Shown here piece after piece: positions 53,741 through 62,678 of a DNA stretch of 64,000 nucleotides (positions within the stretch are counted from its first letter, which is position 1; the number at the start of each line of letters is the position of its first letter). The DNA is from an uncultured bacterium (lineage in GTDB: Bacteria; Muiribacteriota; Ozemobacteria; Ozemobacterales; Ozemobacteraceae). The position numbers and the translations under genes are program-made. Location of the stretch: assembly GCA_900317935.1 (NCBI GenBank), contig ONIU01000002.1, forward strand, positions 1-64,000, read 5' to 3'. The notes under the pieces were generated by a model. That model was not told the origin of the DNA, made no database searches, and saw only the letters and a list, made by a program, of their open reading frames with translations.

Positions 53741-56700
53741 TTAAGCTAAGTAAGCTTTTATAATCTTCAAATCTTCAGAGATTTCAGACAAATGTATTCT
53801 TAATTCTCCTATTTTGCTAATAGCCTCTTCCATATTCCCCTCAGCAGCTTTCTCTTCGATAAATTTAGCAAGTTTCCAAGACTCGTTAGCAGACATCATT
53901 CCCACAAGGCCTTTAATAGAATGAGCTGTTTCTCGAAGTTTGTGAGAATCATTATCATTAATGCAATTATCTACTTCTATATCTAATGCAGCATATCTTC
54001 TATTATAAATTTCCTCTAATTTAATAATACTTTTGGAATTTGGAGAAATGCGAAGTTTAAAATCTGAATAATCAATTCTTTTCAAATTACTTATTAATTC
54101 ATCTTTGGAATTATTATCGCTGCTTTCTTCAGAATTTGTTTTTTCTGATATCATTTCTTCTGACTTTTTGTCAGAAACTTTTTCAGATTCTTTTCTTTTT
54201 TCTGATTCAGGAATATCCTTGTCTAACACAAAAACTGATGCAATAGCATCATACAAATCATTGGGGAAGAAAGGCTTCCCTAGATAATTCTGAGCACCTG
54301 CTGCTAAAATTTTATTTTTTTCTTCTTCCGAAGCAAATGCACTAACTGCAATTACAGGGATTTTTGAGATATTCCCAGACATCTGTCTGATTTCTTTTAG
54401 AGTTTTCATACCGTCTTTTTTCGGCATCTGAATATCAAGCAATATTCCATCATAATCTTGCTCTTTTAAAGCATCTAATACTTCAATTCCATTTCTGACA
54501 GAATGACATTTGCCTTTAAAACGTTTAATAACAGATTCTACGAAGAAAAGATTAACATCGTTATCATCTGCAACTAGCAAATTAAGAGGTTTCCCGTTTA
54601 AATAGAAGAATCTTTCTTTCAAATCAAGTTTTTCTTTCGAAGTGTTCTCATCTAACAGACCAACAGGAATAACAAGTTTAAGAGAAACAGTATCTGGTAT
54701 TATTCCTGTATCTTCAATCTGCATAAAGCCGCCCATTGATTTAAGAATCATGCTATGCAGAGAAAGACCTGAAGCAAACTTTCTAGTAGAACTAGCACTA
54801 TATGGATCAGCATAATCAATATCGTTGTCGATACTTTTTACGATTTCATCTCTAACTTTTTCATTAATACCGGAAACAATAAAATAAATAACACCGGAAT
54901 CTTCACTTACTTCAGTATAATCAATATTTACAAGAGTATTATTATTCACACATATTCCAGAACAATAATCAATTACAGCTAGCAAAGACTGTCTGATATG
55001 ATCTAAGTCACCGATAACAATTTCAGGCAACTTATTAATCGTTCTGAATAATATATTCTTATTATCTCTTTTCGAAAGAAAAGAAACATACTCTATTGTC
55101 TCATCAACTAAAACATTAAGTCTGAATGCCGACTTTTTTATATTTACTTTCCCGTTTTGAACTTCAGTAAGATTGAACATATCATTAATAAGACTCATTA
55201 ATGATTTACTTGAAATTCTTAAAAGTTCTACAATTTGCCTCTGATTTTCATTATTACAAATAGATACAGCCATTTCAGACAATCCTATTATCGCAGTCAT
55301 AGGCGTTCTTAATTCATGACTTGCATTAGCCAATAGACGGCTTTTTATCTGATTTGCTTCTTCTGCGCTGTTTTTAGCTTCCGTTAATTTTTCTTCTATT
55401 ACTTTAAAAATACTTATATCATGTATATTCAGAAGAACAGCATTTTTATTAGCATACTCAATATTGGAAGCAGTTATTTCGGCTGTGAAAACATCATCGT
55501 TTGCCTTTTTGAATTTACACTCTGATATAGAAGCATCTGACGAAGCTCTGAATTTGTATTCTACCTGATTGGATTCAACAATCAAGTCTTCTAATCTTTT
55601 GCCGACTAAGCTTTCCTCAAAACCAAAACAATTCTGCATACTCTTGTTTACCGCTAGAATCTCTGTCGTATCTTCACTAATGACGCAAATAGGTTCTGGA
55701 GTATGATTAAAAATAAGTTGGAAATTACTTTGAGCTGATTCAATAGTCTTCATGTTTTCGCTGTTATATGCAATACCATACAAAACCAGATACAAAATAA
55801 ATGTTACCAGTAAAGCGATGAAAAGTAACCATACTTGAGTTGTAGCACTTTGATCAACATTGCTCAAACTCAAAACTCCGTATGGATAATTTCCAAAAGA
55901 AGCTAAAGAGAAAAATGCACTGTGTTTTGTCATCATAGATAATATAGGAATATTATCTATAGGCTGAATTCCCTTATCTACAAATAGTTTTATTTCACCG
56001 CATTTCTGATCAATAAAATTCTTATTATTCGAAACCATAATGCGGCCGCTATCATCTAAATCGACAATCATTGTCGGATAACGGTTAAGTTTTATGAGAT
56101 TTTCCAAATCGTCCAACTCAATTTTAAAAATAAAAACTCCCAATATTTGTTTTCTATCGCTGGATAAAACAGTATAATCTGCATAAAACCCGAATTTTTC
56201 ATCAGAACTGTCTCTATATATAGATATTCCAGTATGCCTATTCAACCCATCAATAAAGTATTCTTTTGATGAAATATTCTGTCCTTCATGAAGAGAATCA
56301 AGTTCAGAAGAAACTAGAATATTGCCCTTCGAATCAGACAAAAATATTGATAAGCCAGGATTCTTATCATTTAAAGAAACAAGATAGTTTTTAACAACTT
56401 CTCTTATCTCATCATTATCTGGCTTAGATAAATAATTTGCCAATGTGGGGCTCTGCGACATTAAACGAGCCGAGGAAATAGCTGAATCTACACGCTGTTT
56501 TATAGCATTTTTAATATTAAAATTATAAGATTGGCTTTCATAATTTTGCTTAACTCTTTCCTGTCTGGTTATTAAATTACTTCCTATTAAAACCAGTAAA
56601 GCAATTATTATTGAGGTTACATAAACAACGCCTGGAGAAATTAAAGAAAGAGTATTAAGTTTATGAAGTCTCTGACTTTTTTCATATGCATATCTTCTAC

Positions 56701-57343
56701 CTATTATAGAAATCGAAATAATAAAAAATAAAATGCTTTCCAGATAATATATGTATATCGCTGAATGTTCCAATGGCTTATAATGGCCATCAATCACATA
56801 AGCAAAAGGCAAATCATTCAGAAAATGTAGAATAGCACCGAAAAAAGCAATAATAAAAGCTCCTCTTATGCTAATTCTATTGTAATCTGGCAATATTTTA
56901 GCTGCCTTTATAGTTACTATAACAGCAAAAAGCTTTGCCATCATAATCATAAAAGCTACTACAACTGAGTTTATATAATTATATTCGTAAACAAGATAAA
57001 CATAAAATAAAAAGAGCAAAATGTACCATAAAGGAGAAAAAGGTTTCTTTCCGTAAGCACTCTCTATATTTCTTCTTCCCAATTCCACACCACAGAAAAT
57101 TATGAGGCATTGCAAACAGGAATTTATCTTAATAAAACCGCCTATTTCAACTAAAAAATCAAAAGAACGGAAAATATAAACTAAACCAACAGAGATAAAA
57201 AGAGGGATAGCAAGACTAGTATGTAGTGTCTTACGGCTATCTGGCGGAGTTATACCAATAAGAGCACCCAATATTATCATAAAGATTCCAGCTAGAAAAA
57301 TATAGCTAGAGGCATCTGTAAGTGGTTTTAAAAATAATTCCAT
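53741..57343 (-). CDS. Hybrid sensor histidine kinase with degenerate ATP-binding domain, receiver and Hpt (1200 aa)
   Basis: Order: seven or so membrane helices (about 10-265), a Cache-like periplasmic domain (about 285-495), a helix (about 503-525), PAS (about 545-640), HisKA with phospho-acceptor H676 in SHELRTP, a HATPase-like region (about 735-905), a receiver (about 915-1035; D970 in LLDIQMP, K1023 in GKPF) and an Hpt domain (H1141 in AHSIKG). The ATPase part looks damaged: the N-box Asn region reads AVIDYCSG and the expected D-x-G-x-G reads VSGINEKV. Autophosphorylation is therefore doubtful. It may act as a phosphatase or relay hub, or need a partner kinase. AGGAT precedes the ATG. 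It appears to be a single gene. Confidence 0.88.
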   Translation of the reverse strand: MELFLKPLTDASSYIFLAGIFMIILGALIGITPPDSRKTLHTSLAIPLFISVGLVYIFRSFDFLVEIGGFIKINSCLQCLIIFCGVELGRRNIESAYGKKPFSPLWYILLFLFYVYLVYEYNYINSVVVAFMIMMAKLFAVIVTIKAAKILPDYNRISIRGAFIIAFFGAILHFLNDLPFAYVIDGHYKPLEHSAIYIYYLESILFFIISISIIGRRYAYEKSQRLHKLNTLSLISPGVVYVTSIIIALLVLIGSNLITRQERVKQNYESQSYNFNIKNAIKQRVDSAISSARLMSQSPTLANYLSKPDNDEIREVVKNYLVSLNDKNPGLSIFLSDSKGNILVSSELDSLHEGQNISSKEYFIDGLNRHTGISIYRDSSDEKFGFYADYTVLSSDRKQILGVFIFKIELDDLENLIKLNRYPTMIVDLDDSGRIMVSNNKNFIDQKCGEIKLFVDKGIQPIDNIPILSMMTKHSAFFSLASFGNYPYGVLSLSNVDQSATTQVWLLFIALLVTFILYLVLYGIAYNSENMKTIESAQSNFQLIFNHTPEPICVISEDTTEILAVNKSMQNCFGFEESLVGKRLEDLIVESNQVEYKFRASSDASISECKFKKANDDVFTAEITASNIEYANKNAVLLNIHDISIFKVIEEKLTEAKNSAEEANQIKSRLLANASHELRTPMTAIIGLSEMAVSICNNENQRQIVELLRISSKSLMSLINDMFNLTEVQNGKVNIKKSAFRLNVLVDETIEYVSFLSKRDNKNILFRTINKLPEIVIGDLDHIRQSLLAVIDYCSGICVNNNTLVNIDYTEVSEDSGVIYFIVSGINEKVRDEIVKSIDNDIDYADPYSASSTRKFASGLSLHSMILKSMGGFMQIEDTGIIPDTVSLKLVIPVGLLDENTSKEKLDLKERFFYLNGKPLNLLVADDNDVNLFFVESVIKRFKGKCHSVRNGIEVLDALKEQDYDGILLDIQMPKKDGMKTLKEIRQMSGNISKIPVIAVSAFASEEEKNKILAAGAQNYLGKPFFPNDLYDAIASVFVLDKDIPESEKRKESEKVSDKKSEEMISEKTNSEESSDNNSKDELISNLKRIDYSDFKLRISPNSKSIIKLEEIYNRRYAALDIEVDNCINDNDSHKLRETAHSIKGLVGMMSANESWKLAKFIEEKAAEGNMEEAISKIGELRIHLSEISEDLKIIKAYLA

Positions 57344-57373
57344 CTAATCCTGCTTAAGGTTATATTTTAAATT

Positions 57374-57402
57374 AAAACCCTCCCGCAAAGCGGAAGGGTT
57401 TT
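57374..57402 (-). terminator. Terminator of the ATP-grasp/esterase operon
   Basis: Stem AAAACCCTCCCGC (57374-57386) with GCGGAAGGGTTTT (57390-57402). Read on the minus strand, the stem ends in TTTT, eight bases after the esterase stop codon at 57410. Confidence 0.8.
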
Positions 57403-57409
57403 AATAGAC

Positions 57410-58216
57410 TTATACGTTATAGAAATCCTGAATGAAATATTTGCTGTCATCAGCATTCATGCGATGATGACTATCAAGGAAACCGCAGCGTTCAAATTTC
57501 TCTAAGAAATAAACAATCTGCTTTTTCCACCATGGCCAATCGTGCGCAACATCATAGCCCCAAAGATCTAAGAATACCGGAACTCCCGATAATTTTAGAT
57601 TCTTAGCAAGGTGAATAGCTTCACCTGTCCATTCTTCCCAGGGCCCCTGACCACTGCATATGATCAGCAAATCATTCTGAAGTTTCTGTATTGTTTCAAA
57701 ACTCAGTCTATCTGAGTATGAAAGCGGATTTCCAGCAAAAACATCATCGTTCATAAACCCGTCTAAAGTGAAGCTTATATCGTAGCATCCGCTTAATGCG
57801 ATTCCAGAATCAAAGATATCGGGGTATTTAAGCATAAAGTTTGCTGTATGAAAAGCGCCAAAACTACAACCATGAGCCAATATTCCAGCACCTTCATGAC
57901 CATCTGCCAAAATATGAGGAACAATATCTTCACAGACTATCTTTTCATAGTCTAATGCACGTCTGGCTCTATCTTCAGGCGAAGCATTCCTATTAAACCA
58001 GCTTTCGTTATCTATACTGTCTATGCAGTATAACTGAACCTTGCCTTCATCAATAAACCTTGAAATAGTTTCAGGCATTCCAAAGTTTTCGTAGTCAAAG
58101 AATCTTCCTTCCTGTGAGGGAAAAACAAGCATAGGTTTTCCGGAATGTCCGAAAACCAGTATTTCCATCGGATGTCCCAGAGTTTCACTAGGTATTGTTC
58201 TATAATCTCGGTTCAT
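57410..58216 (-). CDS. Esterase-D-like alpha/beta hydrolase (268 aa)
   Basis: The product has the alpha/beta hydrolase nucleophile elbow GCSFGAFH (Ser near 119, a GxSxG motif) and a C-terminal His in DVAHDWPWW that fits the catalytic His. The overall sequence resembles esterase D / Fes-type putative esterases (SGKPMLVFPSQEGRFFDYENFGM). It is cytosolic, with no signal peptide. It overlaps the upstream ATP-grasp gene by one base (TAATG), so the two are co-translated and probably act on the same compound: a ligase making an amide or ester and a hydrolase that trims or reverses it. The substrate is unknown. Confidence 0.82.
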   Translation of the reverse strand: MNRDYRTIPSETLGHPMEILVFGHSGKPMLVFPSQEGRFFDYENFGMPETISRFIDEGKVQLYCIDSIDNESWFNRNASPEDRARRALDYEKIVCEDIVPHILADGHEGAGILAHGCSFGAFHTANFMLKYPDIFDSGIALSGCYDISFTLDGFMNDDVFAGNPLSYSDRLSFETIQKLQNDLLIICSGQGPWEEWTGEAIHLAKNLKLSGVPVFLDLWGYDVAHDWPWWKKQIVYFLEKFERCGFLDSHHRMNADDSKYFIQDFYNV

Positions 58217-59382
58217 TAGGCCTCCGCTATAATATCTTCTACTATACCTAACATTTCTTCTTTGTCAGGAGAACGAACCAGGTAACCCCAATCGCCCATT
58301 ACTGCGGCTTCTATTGGGTTCATAGCATGACTCCAGCAAATATAATCGCCCCATATTTCATGTATTTCTTCATGAGTGAATTTATATTCTCTGTCATACT
58401 TTCTACCTACAAAAGCACAATAATACTTGCGTTCATAAGGGCGCTTAGATTCTTCACCGGCAATAATAGAAGCCCACCAGTTGTAGACATCTATATCGCA
58501 GTTGAAGTTAAACATATGAGTAGTAACTCCTCCCGGAGGTCTCATATTGATTTCAAGGGCCTGATAGTGATAAGGTTTATTTTTAACTTTGAAGAATTCA
58601 ATATGGAAGAATTTTTCTCTAGTTCCTGTTGCTTTTACTACAGCTCTTCCATATTTTTCGAGTTCTTCAGGAATTTCACGCTGAGTGTAATACCAGCAAT
58701 TCTGATTCAACTTAACAAGTTTATGAATATCGTTATTGAATACATCAGAAGTAAAGAAAACAATATTGCCTTCGCTGTCAGTTAAACCATCGAAAGATTC
58801 AATATCGCCTTCTACATATTCTTCCATGTAGTAGTCATAATCCTGTTTTACTCTGAAAAATTCGTTTAAATCAACTTCGTTTCTAATAGTGTAAGTATCG
58901 TAAGCCCCAACACCTATATCTGGCTTAATAAAAACAGGGTAAGATACTTCATTTATGAAATTCATGCACTGTTCAAAGTCTTCTATTATAATACCCTTAG
59001 CATGAGGAACTCCAGCTTTTTCAAATACAGCTTTCATATGTGATTTTCTTTTAATAAACTGGATATCTTCTGGTTTGAAACCTGGAACATTATGTTCTTT
59101 GCGGATTTCGGCTTCAAGTTCAAGCCAAGGTTCAAGATGAGATTCAACTCTGTCGATCTTGCCGTAGTTTTCTTCAAAAAATCTAGCAGCAGCAAGGACC
59201 TGGTCGTAATTTTCCAACTGGTCTACTTTATAATGGCCAGTTAAAGCATTCCTTAAACTTTCAGGAAGCTGTTCTTCATTTTGGTCTGTAATACCAAGCA
59301 CTCTGACGTTATGACGTGCCAGGCTTTCAACAAACTGTTGATAGTGAGGTGGATAATGCGGTGATATATATATTACATTCAT
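58216..59382 (-). CDS. ATP-grasp ligase (388 aa)
   Basis: An ATP-grasp carboxylate-amine ligase: an N-terminal pre-ATP-grasp Rossmann-like part (MNVIYISPHYPPHY), then the ATP-binding lysine and glycine loop in FIKPDIGVGAYDTY (about 155-168), an adenine-contact MEEYVEG segment, and the metal-binding EINMRPPGG (about 288-296). Such enzymes form acyl-phosphate intermediates and join amino acids or amines. The ATG at 59382 is chosen because AGGAG lies nine bases upstream; two TTG codons before it are less likely. It forms a two-gene operon with the esterase. Confidence 0.85.
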   Translation of the reverse strand: MNVIYISPHYPPHYQQFVESLARHNVRVLGITDQNEEQLPESLRNALTGHYKVDQLENYDQVLAAARFFEENYGKIDRVESHLEPWLELEAEIRKEHNVPGFKPEDIQFIKRKSHMKAVFEKAGVPHAKGIIIEDFEQCMNFINEVSYPVFIKPDIGVGAYDTYTIRNEVDLNEFFRVKQDYDYYMEEYVEGDIESFDGLTDSEGNIVFFTSDVFNNDIHKLVKLNQNCWYYTQREIPEELEKYGRAVVKATGTREKFFHIEFFKVKNKPYHYQALEINMRPPGGVTTHMFNFNCDIDVYNWWASIIAGEESKRPYERKYYCAFVGRKYDREYKFTHEEIHEIWGDYICWSHAMNPIEAAVMGDWGYLVRSPDKEEMLGIVEDIIAEA

Positions 59383-59485
59383 CAACAAAAACTCCTAATA
59401 ATGTTGTAAGCCATATTTTAACACTAATATTCTTTTTATCAAGTATTATGTTAAAGGAGTTTTATATTGATGCTAATTTTTTCTA

Positions 59486-59629
59486 TTAAAAACGGCAGGA
59501 AATCTTTATTTCATTGCATCTGAATATGCAGTTTTCTTTTGGGCAAGGGCACTTAAGTATTGCGAAACGACCGCAATCTTTGCATTCAGGTTGAAGGGCA
59601 GGACCAGTAACTTTATTGTTGTTTTTCAT
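59486..59629 (-). CDS. Small Cys-rich protein (47 aa)
   Basis: A short frame, MKNNNKVTGPALQPECKDCG onward, ends in IKISCRF. A near-perfect Shine-Dalgarno (AGGAGGT) stands four bases before the ATG, which makes it a credible gene despite its size. There are seven Cys residues at 16, 19, 27, 29, 34, 38 and 45, in CxxC and CxC pairs, suggesting zinc or an iron-sulfur cluster. It lies in the gap upstream of the ATP-grasp gene, on the same strand but 104 bases away. The family is not recognised. Confidence 0.65.
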   Translation of the reverse strand: MKNNNKVTGPALQPECKDCGRFAILKCPCPKENCIFRCNEIKISCRF

Positions 59630-59795
59630 AAGGACCTCCTTAAACTCATCTCTATTTTAGTTATCGTCTTATAAAAAACATAAAATTAAATAAAAATTGT
59701 AAAAATTAGCATTTTGAAAGAATTTTTTCTGATTTACTTTTGATTAAAAGTGCAATATGCTAATATCTAGTTAAATTTATTACGGGGGCAAAAGA

Positions 59796-60638
59796 ATGTC
59801 CACATTAGAGCAAACCTCATCTATAACATTACAAGACTTAAAGTTATCTTATTCTGAAGCAGGAAAAGGCGAACCTATTCTCTGCCTTCATGGAAATCCC
59901 AGTAATAAAAGTGTTTTTTCTAATATGATGACAAAACTAGATGGTTTAAATATCAAACTTGTTGCTATAGATAGACCTGGACATAACGCCACCGACGAAA
60001 TACCCAACGAAAAGAATGACTTATGGTATGACACTTTCATTTATTCAGACTTTATCAAAGCAAAACTTAATAAAAAAGCCTGGATACTTGGTCATTCCTA
60101 TGGATGTTTGACAGCATTAAAAATAGCTATAAAATATCCGGAAAGAGTCAAAGGTTTAATATTCATAAATCCGTTAGTTGCTACTGCAACCCCTAATGAA
60201 TCAACTTCCAGTATTCCCTATTTTTCAAAAGGATTTTTAACTGGTTCTATTCTTGGGCTTTGGCTGCCTATAGAATACCCTAAAGTTTTATCAGATATTC
60301 TCAACAAATATTTCCAACCAGAAAAACCAGCTGACGATTATTCTGAATTATGGATTCAAAAATTTATCAGATTTGAAAATGTTGTTGCCTATCATATTGA
60401 TAGAAACATTCAAATTAACATTCAAAACGAACTCAAAGAAGAAATGAAGAAACTTTCTCTGCCAACATTTGCTTTATATGGAGCAAAAGATGCTTACACA
60501 GATATCAACAGGCAGCAGGAAATCGTTAATCTTATTCCAGGAGTAAAATCAGAAACTTCTGAATCAAGCGGTCACTACATGCCGTATCTGAACCCCGATA
60601 TCTGCCTTGATTTTATTAAAAAATCAATAGCTAGCTAA
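59796..60638 (+). CDS. Alpha/beta hydrolase (280 aa)
   Basis: A cytosolic alpha/beta hydrolase of the haloalkane-dehalogenase/epoxide-hydrolase-like group. The oxyanion-hole motif LHGNPSNKSVF (about 32-42), nucleophile elbow GHSYG (Ser near 101), acid in GAKDAYTD (about 229-236) and His in SGHYMPYL (about 263) form a complete triad. The length is normal. GGGGG precedes the ATG. It is transcribed alone on the plus strand. The substrate cannot be told from sequence. Confidence 0.87.
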   Translation: MSTLEQTSSITLQDLKLSYSEAGKGEPILCLHGNPSNKSVFSNMMTKLDGLNIKLVAIDRPGHNATDEIPNEKNDLWYDTFIYSDFIKAKLNKKAWILGHSYGCLTALKIAIKYPERVKGLIFINPLVATATPNESTSSIPYFSKGFLTGSILGLWLPIEYPKVLSDILNKYFQPEKPADDYSELWIQKFIRFENVVAYHIDRNIQINIQNELKEEMKKLSLPTFALYGAKDAYTDINRQQEIVNLIPGVKSETSESSGHYMPYLNPDICLDFIKKSIAS

Positions 60639-60830
60639 CGCTAACTATTAGGGAATTGTTTTAGTTCGTATTATTACATACGTTAGCAATCATAACTACG
60701 ATCGCTTCCAATATCCAACAACTTTATTTTCTATATTTGTTTGTGAAAAATTTCATTAATTTGAAATTTTTTAAAATTTTTTGTCCATTTTTCCTTTTTC
60801 GGTTGATTACTATATGTGAATAAAAATTTT

Positions 60831-60870
60831 ACGTCATTGCGAGCCGACTAGTCGGCGTGGCAATCTATTG
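60831..60870. repeat. GTCATTGCGAG...GTGGCAATC repeat, copy 1
   Basis: ACGTCATTGCGA is followed by the perfect palindrome GCCGACTAGTCGGC (60843-60856) and GTGGCAATCTATTG. The conserved outer words recur at 62181-62216 with a different centre, and in part inside the ABC exporter gene near 9540. The rest of 60639-61024 shows only AT-rich sequence and the short word AATTGTTTTAGTT (60654-60666), which recurs at 62139. Confidence 0.65.
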
Positions 60871-61024
60871 TTCTTGGTAATCGTTGTTTATATTGTAAGA
60901 ATTAAGATCAAAAATGGAGATACAAGACCATAGTTAGAGACCAAAGAATTCTTCTAATTTGAATCTTAAAACTTGTAATTAAAACAATAACTACCAACTG
61001 CAATAAGAAGAAAAAGGAGAAAAA

Positions 61025-61984
61025 ATGTATTATCTAAACTTTAACCTTTCAAACAGAACTACTTCTAATTCTTATTGTGTTCGGGAAGAAACAGCTGAAT
61101 ACAAAGCTAACCGTCAATATAAAGACAGTCTGTTCAGGTTTATTTTTGGCCGGGAAGAAAACAAGCAGAATCTTCTAGATCTCTATAATGCGCTGAATAA
61201 TTCCAACTACCAAAACAAAGACGATTTGGAAATCAATACTCTGGAAAACGCCATATATATGCGAATGAAAAATGATGTTTCCTTTGTGCTTGACAGCCAG
61301 ATGGTATTATTGGAACACCAGAGCACCTTCAATCCCAATATGCCTTTACGTGGATTCCTATATTTCGCAAAACTTTATGAAACAAGAATAGCAACAATAA
61401 TGAATCTGAAAAACATTTACTATCCAAAGCTCATTAAAATTCCAACTCCAAGGTATATAGTTTTTTATAACGGTTACGACAAAAAATTTGGTGAAAGTAT
61501 CGAACTTAAGCTTTCAGATGCTTTTGAAGATACTAATAAAACCAATGGCTACGAATGGACCGCTAAAATGTTAAACATAAACTATGGTCAAAACAAAGAA
61601 TTATTGATAAAATGTAAGATATTAGGGGAATATTCATACTTTGTTGAATGTACAAGAAAATATTCTAAGAAATATGAAGATTTCTCAATAGCCATTGATA
61701 AAGCAATAGAAGAATGCATAGATAAAGGTATTTTGAAAGATTTACTTTTGAAATACAGCGTGGAGGTTAAGAATATGCTTTTAACAGAGTTTGATGAAGA
61801 AAAAGACTGGGCTATTATTGCAAAAGGTCATGAAGAAATTGGCTATGAAAAAGGTATAGAAGAAGGAACAAAAAATAAACTAAAAAGCATTATAAATAAT
61901 ATGCTTTTAAAAGGGAAAACCAAAGCTGAAATTATAGATTTAATCGGAATATCAGATGAAGAATATGATAATTCAATGAACTAA
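61025..61984 (+). CDS. Rpn-family PD-(D/E)XK nuclease / transposase-like protein (319 aa)
   Basis: The sequence fits the Rpn / PDDEXK nuclease-family transposase group: YKDSLFRFIFGREENKQNLL (about 36-55), then the catalytic core NDVSFVLDSQMVLLEHQS (about 88-105; Asp, then Glu-His-Gln) and NMPLRGFLYFAKLYE. The C-terminus has the usual charged, helical tail with KGIEEGTKNKL. In E. coli RpnA-type proteins are DNA endonucleases that stimulate RecA-independent recombination. AAGGAG lies before the ATG. The gene is bracketed by copies of the same dispersed repeats, and a hairpin terminator follows. Confidence 0.85.
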   Translation: MYYLNFNLSNRTTSNSYCVREETAEYKANRQYKDSLFRFIFGREENKQNLLDLYNALNNSNYQNKDDLEINTLENAIYMRMKNDVSFVLDSQMVLLEHQSTFNPNMPLRGFLYFAKLYETRIATIMNLKNIYYPKLIKIPTPRYIVFYNGYDKKFGESIELKLSDAFEDTNKTNGYEWTAKMLNINYGQNKELLIKCKILGEYSYFVECTRKYSKKYEDFSIAIDKAIEECIDKGILKDLLLKYSVEVKNMLLTEFDEEKDWAIIAKGHEEIGYEKGIEEGTKNKLKSIINNMLLKGKTKAEIIDLIGISDEEYDNSMN

Positions 61985-62013
61985 TTATTTCCCATTACTT
62001 ACTTTTTTAGTTT

Positions 62014-62056
62014 AACAATGGTTATAAGTCTTAAAACTTATAACCATTGTTATTTT
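62014..62056 (+). terminator. Terminator after the Rpn-like gene
   Basis: A 16-bp stem, AACAATGGTTATAAGT (62014-62029) with its complement (62036-62051), has a 6-base loop and is followed by ATTTTA. It lies 30 bases after the stop. Confidence 0.7.
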
Positions 62057-62135
62057 ATGGGGCGGGGTCAGGCACAATAACTAGTCTGAAGCCTATATCA
62101 CCTGCTGGACCAGAAGTTGGTCTGGTATATCTTTC
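62055..62135 (-). pseudogene. C-terminal remnant of a formylglycine-generating-enzyme-like (SUMF1) protein
   Basis: The minus strand reads ERYTRPTSGPAGDIGFRLVI followed by VPDPAP and a stop. IGFRLV near the C-terminus is characteristic of the FGE-sulfatase (SUMF1) fold. An in-frame stop at 62138-62136 cuts off anything further upstream, and only 26 residues remain. It looks like the leftover end of a deleted gene. Confidence 0.5.
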
Positions 62136-62180
62136 TTAAATTGTTTTAGTTACTACTCTAACGTTAGTCTCATTTATAAC

Positions 62181-62216
62181 CGTCATTGCGAGGCTTCGTA
62201 AAAGCTGTGGCAATCC
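62181..62216. repeat. GTCATTGCGAG...GTGGCAATC repeat, copy 2
   Basis: CGTCATTGCGAGG and GTGGCAATCC flank a weakly palindromic centre (GGCTT-cgtaa-AAGCT). The outer parts match 60831-60870. Preceding words AATTGTTTTAGTT and ACGTTAG also match the first copy. Confidence 0.65.
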
Positions 62217-62282
62217 AGCTATTTATGGGATGAGAAATAAGTGGATTGTTTAGTAATCTAGATAGCTATTATTACATCCCCT

Positions 62283-62678
62283 TTATGCCTCTTTTATTTT
62301 CTTATCTAATATCCTAGCTAAATCATCAAAAGCTTTAAGGAAACTGTCTTTTATAAGTATTACCAGTTCATCAGCTTCATTTTCATCGTAAATGTGAACA
62401 GATGAATTCCTTTTTCTTAGCATCAAAAGCCAGACTTCTGAATCATTTACAAATCCCTTTGAAAAACCAATTTTTAAAATTTCTCTAGGAGAGCCTGTTT
62501 CAGCTTCAAATACAGAATGAAGTTTTAGAGTTTCCTGTAAAGCTTTCCATGCAAGTTCAAAAGTCAAATTGAATTGGGCAATAATACCTGTTCTGTAGAT
62601 TTCATCATCAACAGCTTTACTAAAATCTGCTTTTTTCAAAACGGACAGACAATTAATAAAATTATCAAATTTTTTCAT
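62283..62678 (-). CDS. Nucleotidyltransferase substrate-binding (HI0074-type, HEPN-fold) protein (131 aa)
   Basis: A four-helix HEPN-like protein of the HI0074 family: FNLTFELAWKALQETLKLH (about 36-54) and the R-x4-6-H motif in RKRNSSVHIY (about 90-99). It is the partner of the adjacent nucleotidyltransferase, overlapping its 3' end by 14 bases. Pairs of this kind act as toxin-antitoxin modules in several bacteria, the HEPN protein being an RNase whose active site is silenced by nucleotidylation. That role is inferred here from the family. AAGGTG precedes the ATG. Confidence 0.85.
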   Translation of the reverse strand: MKKFDNFINCLSVLKKADFSKAVDDEIYRTGIIAQFNLTFELAWKALQETLKLHSVFEAETGSPREILKIGFSKGFVNDSEVWLLMLRKRNSSVHIYDENEADELVILIKDSFLKAFDDLARILDKKIKEA

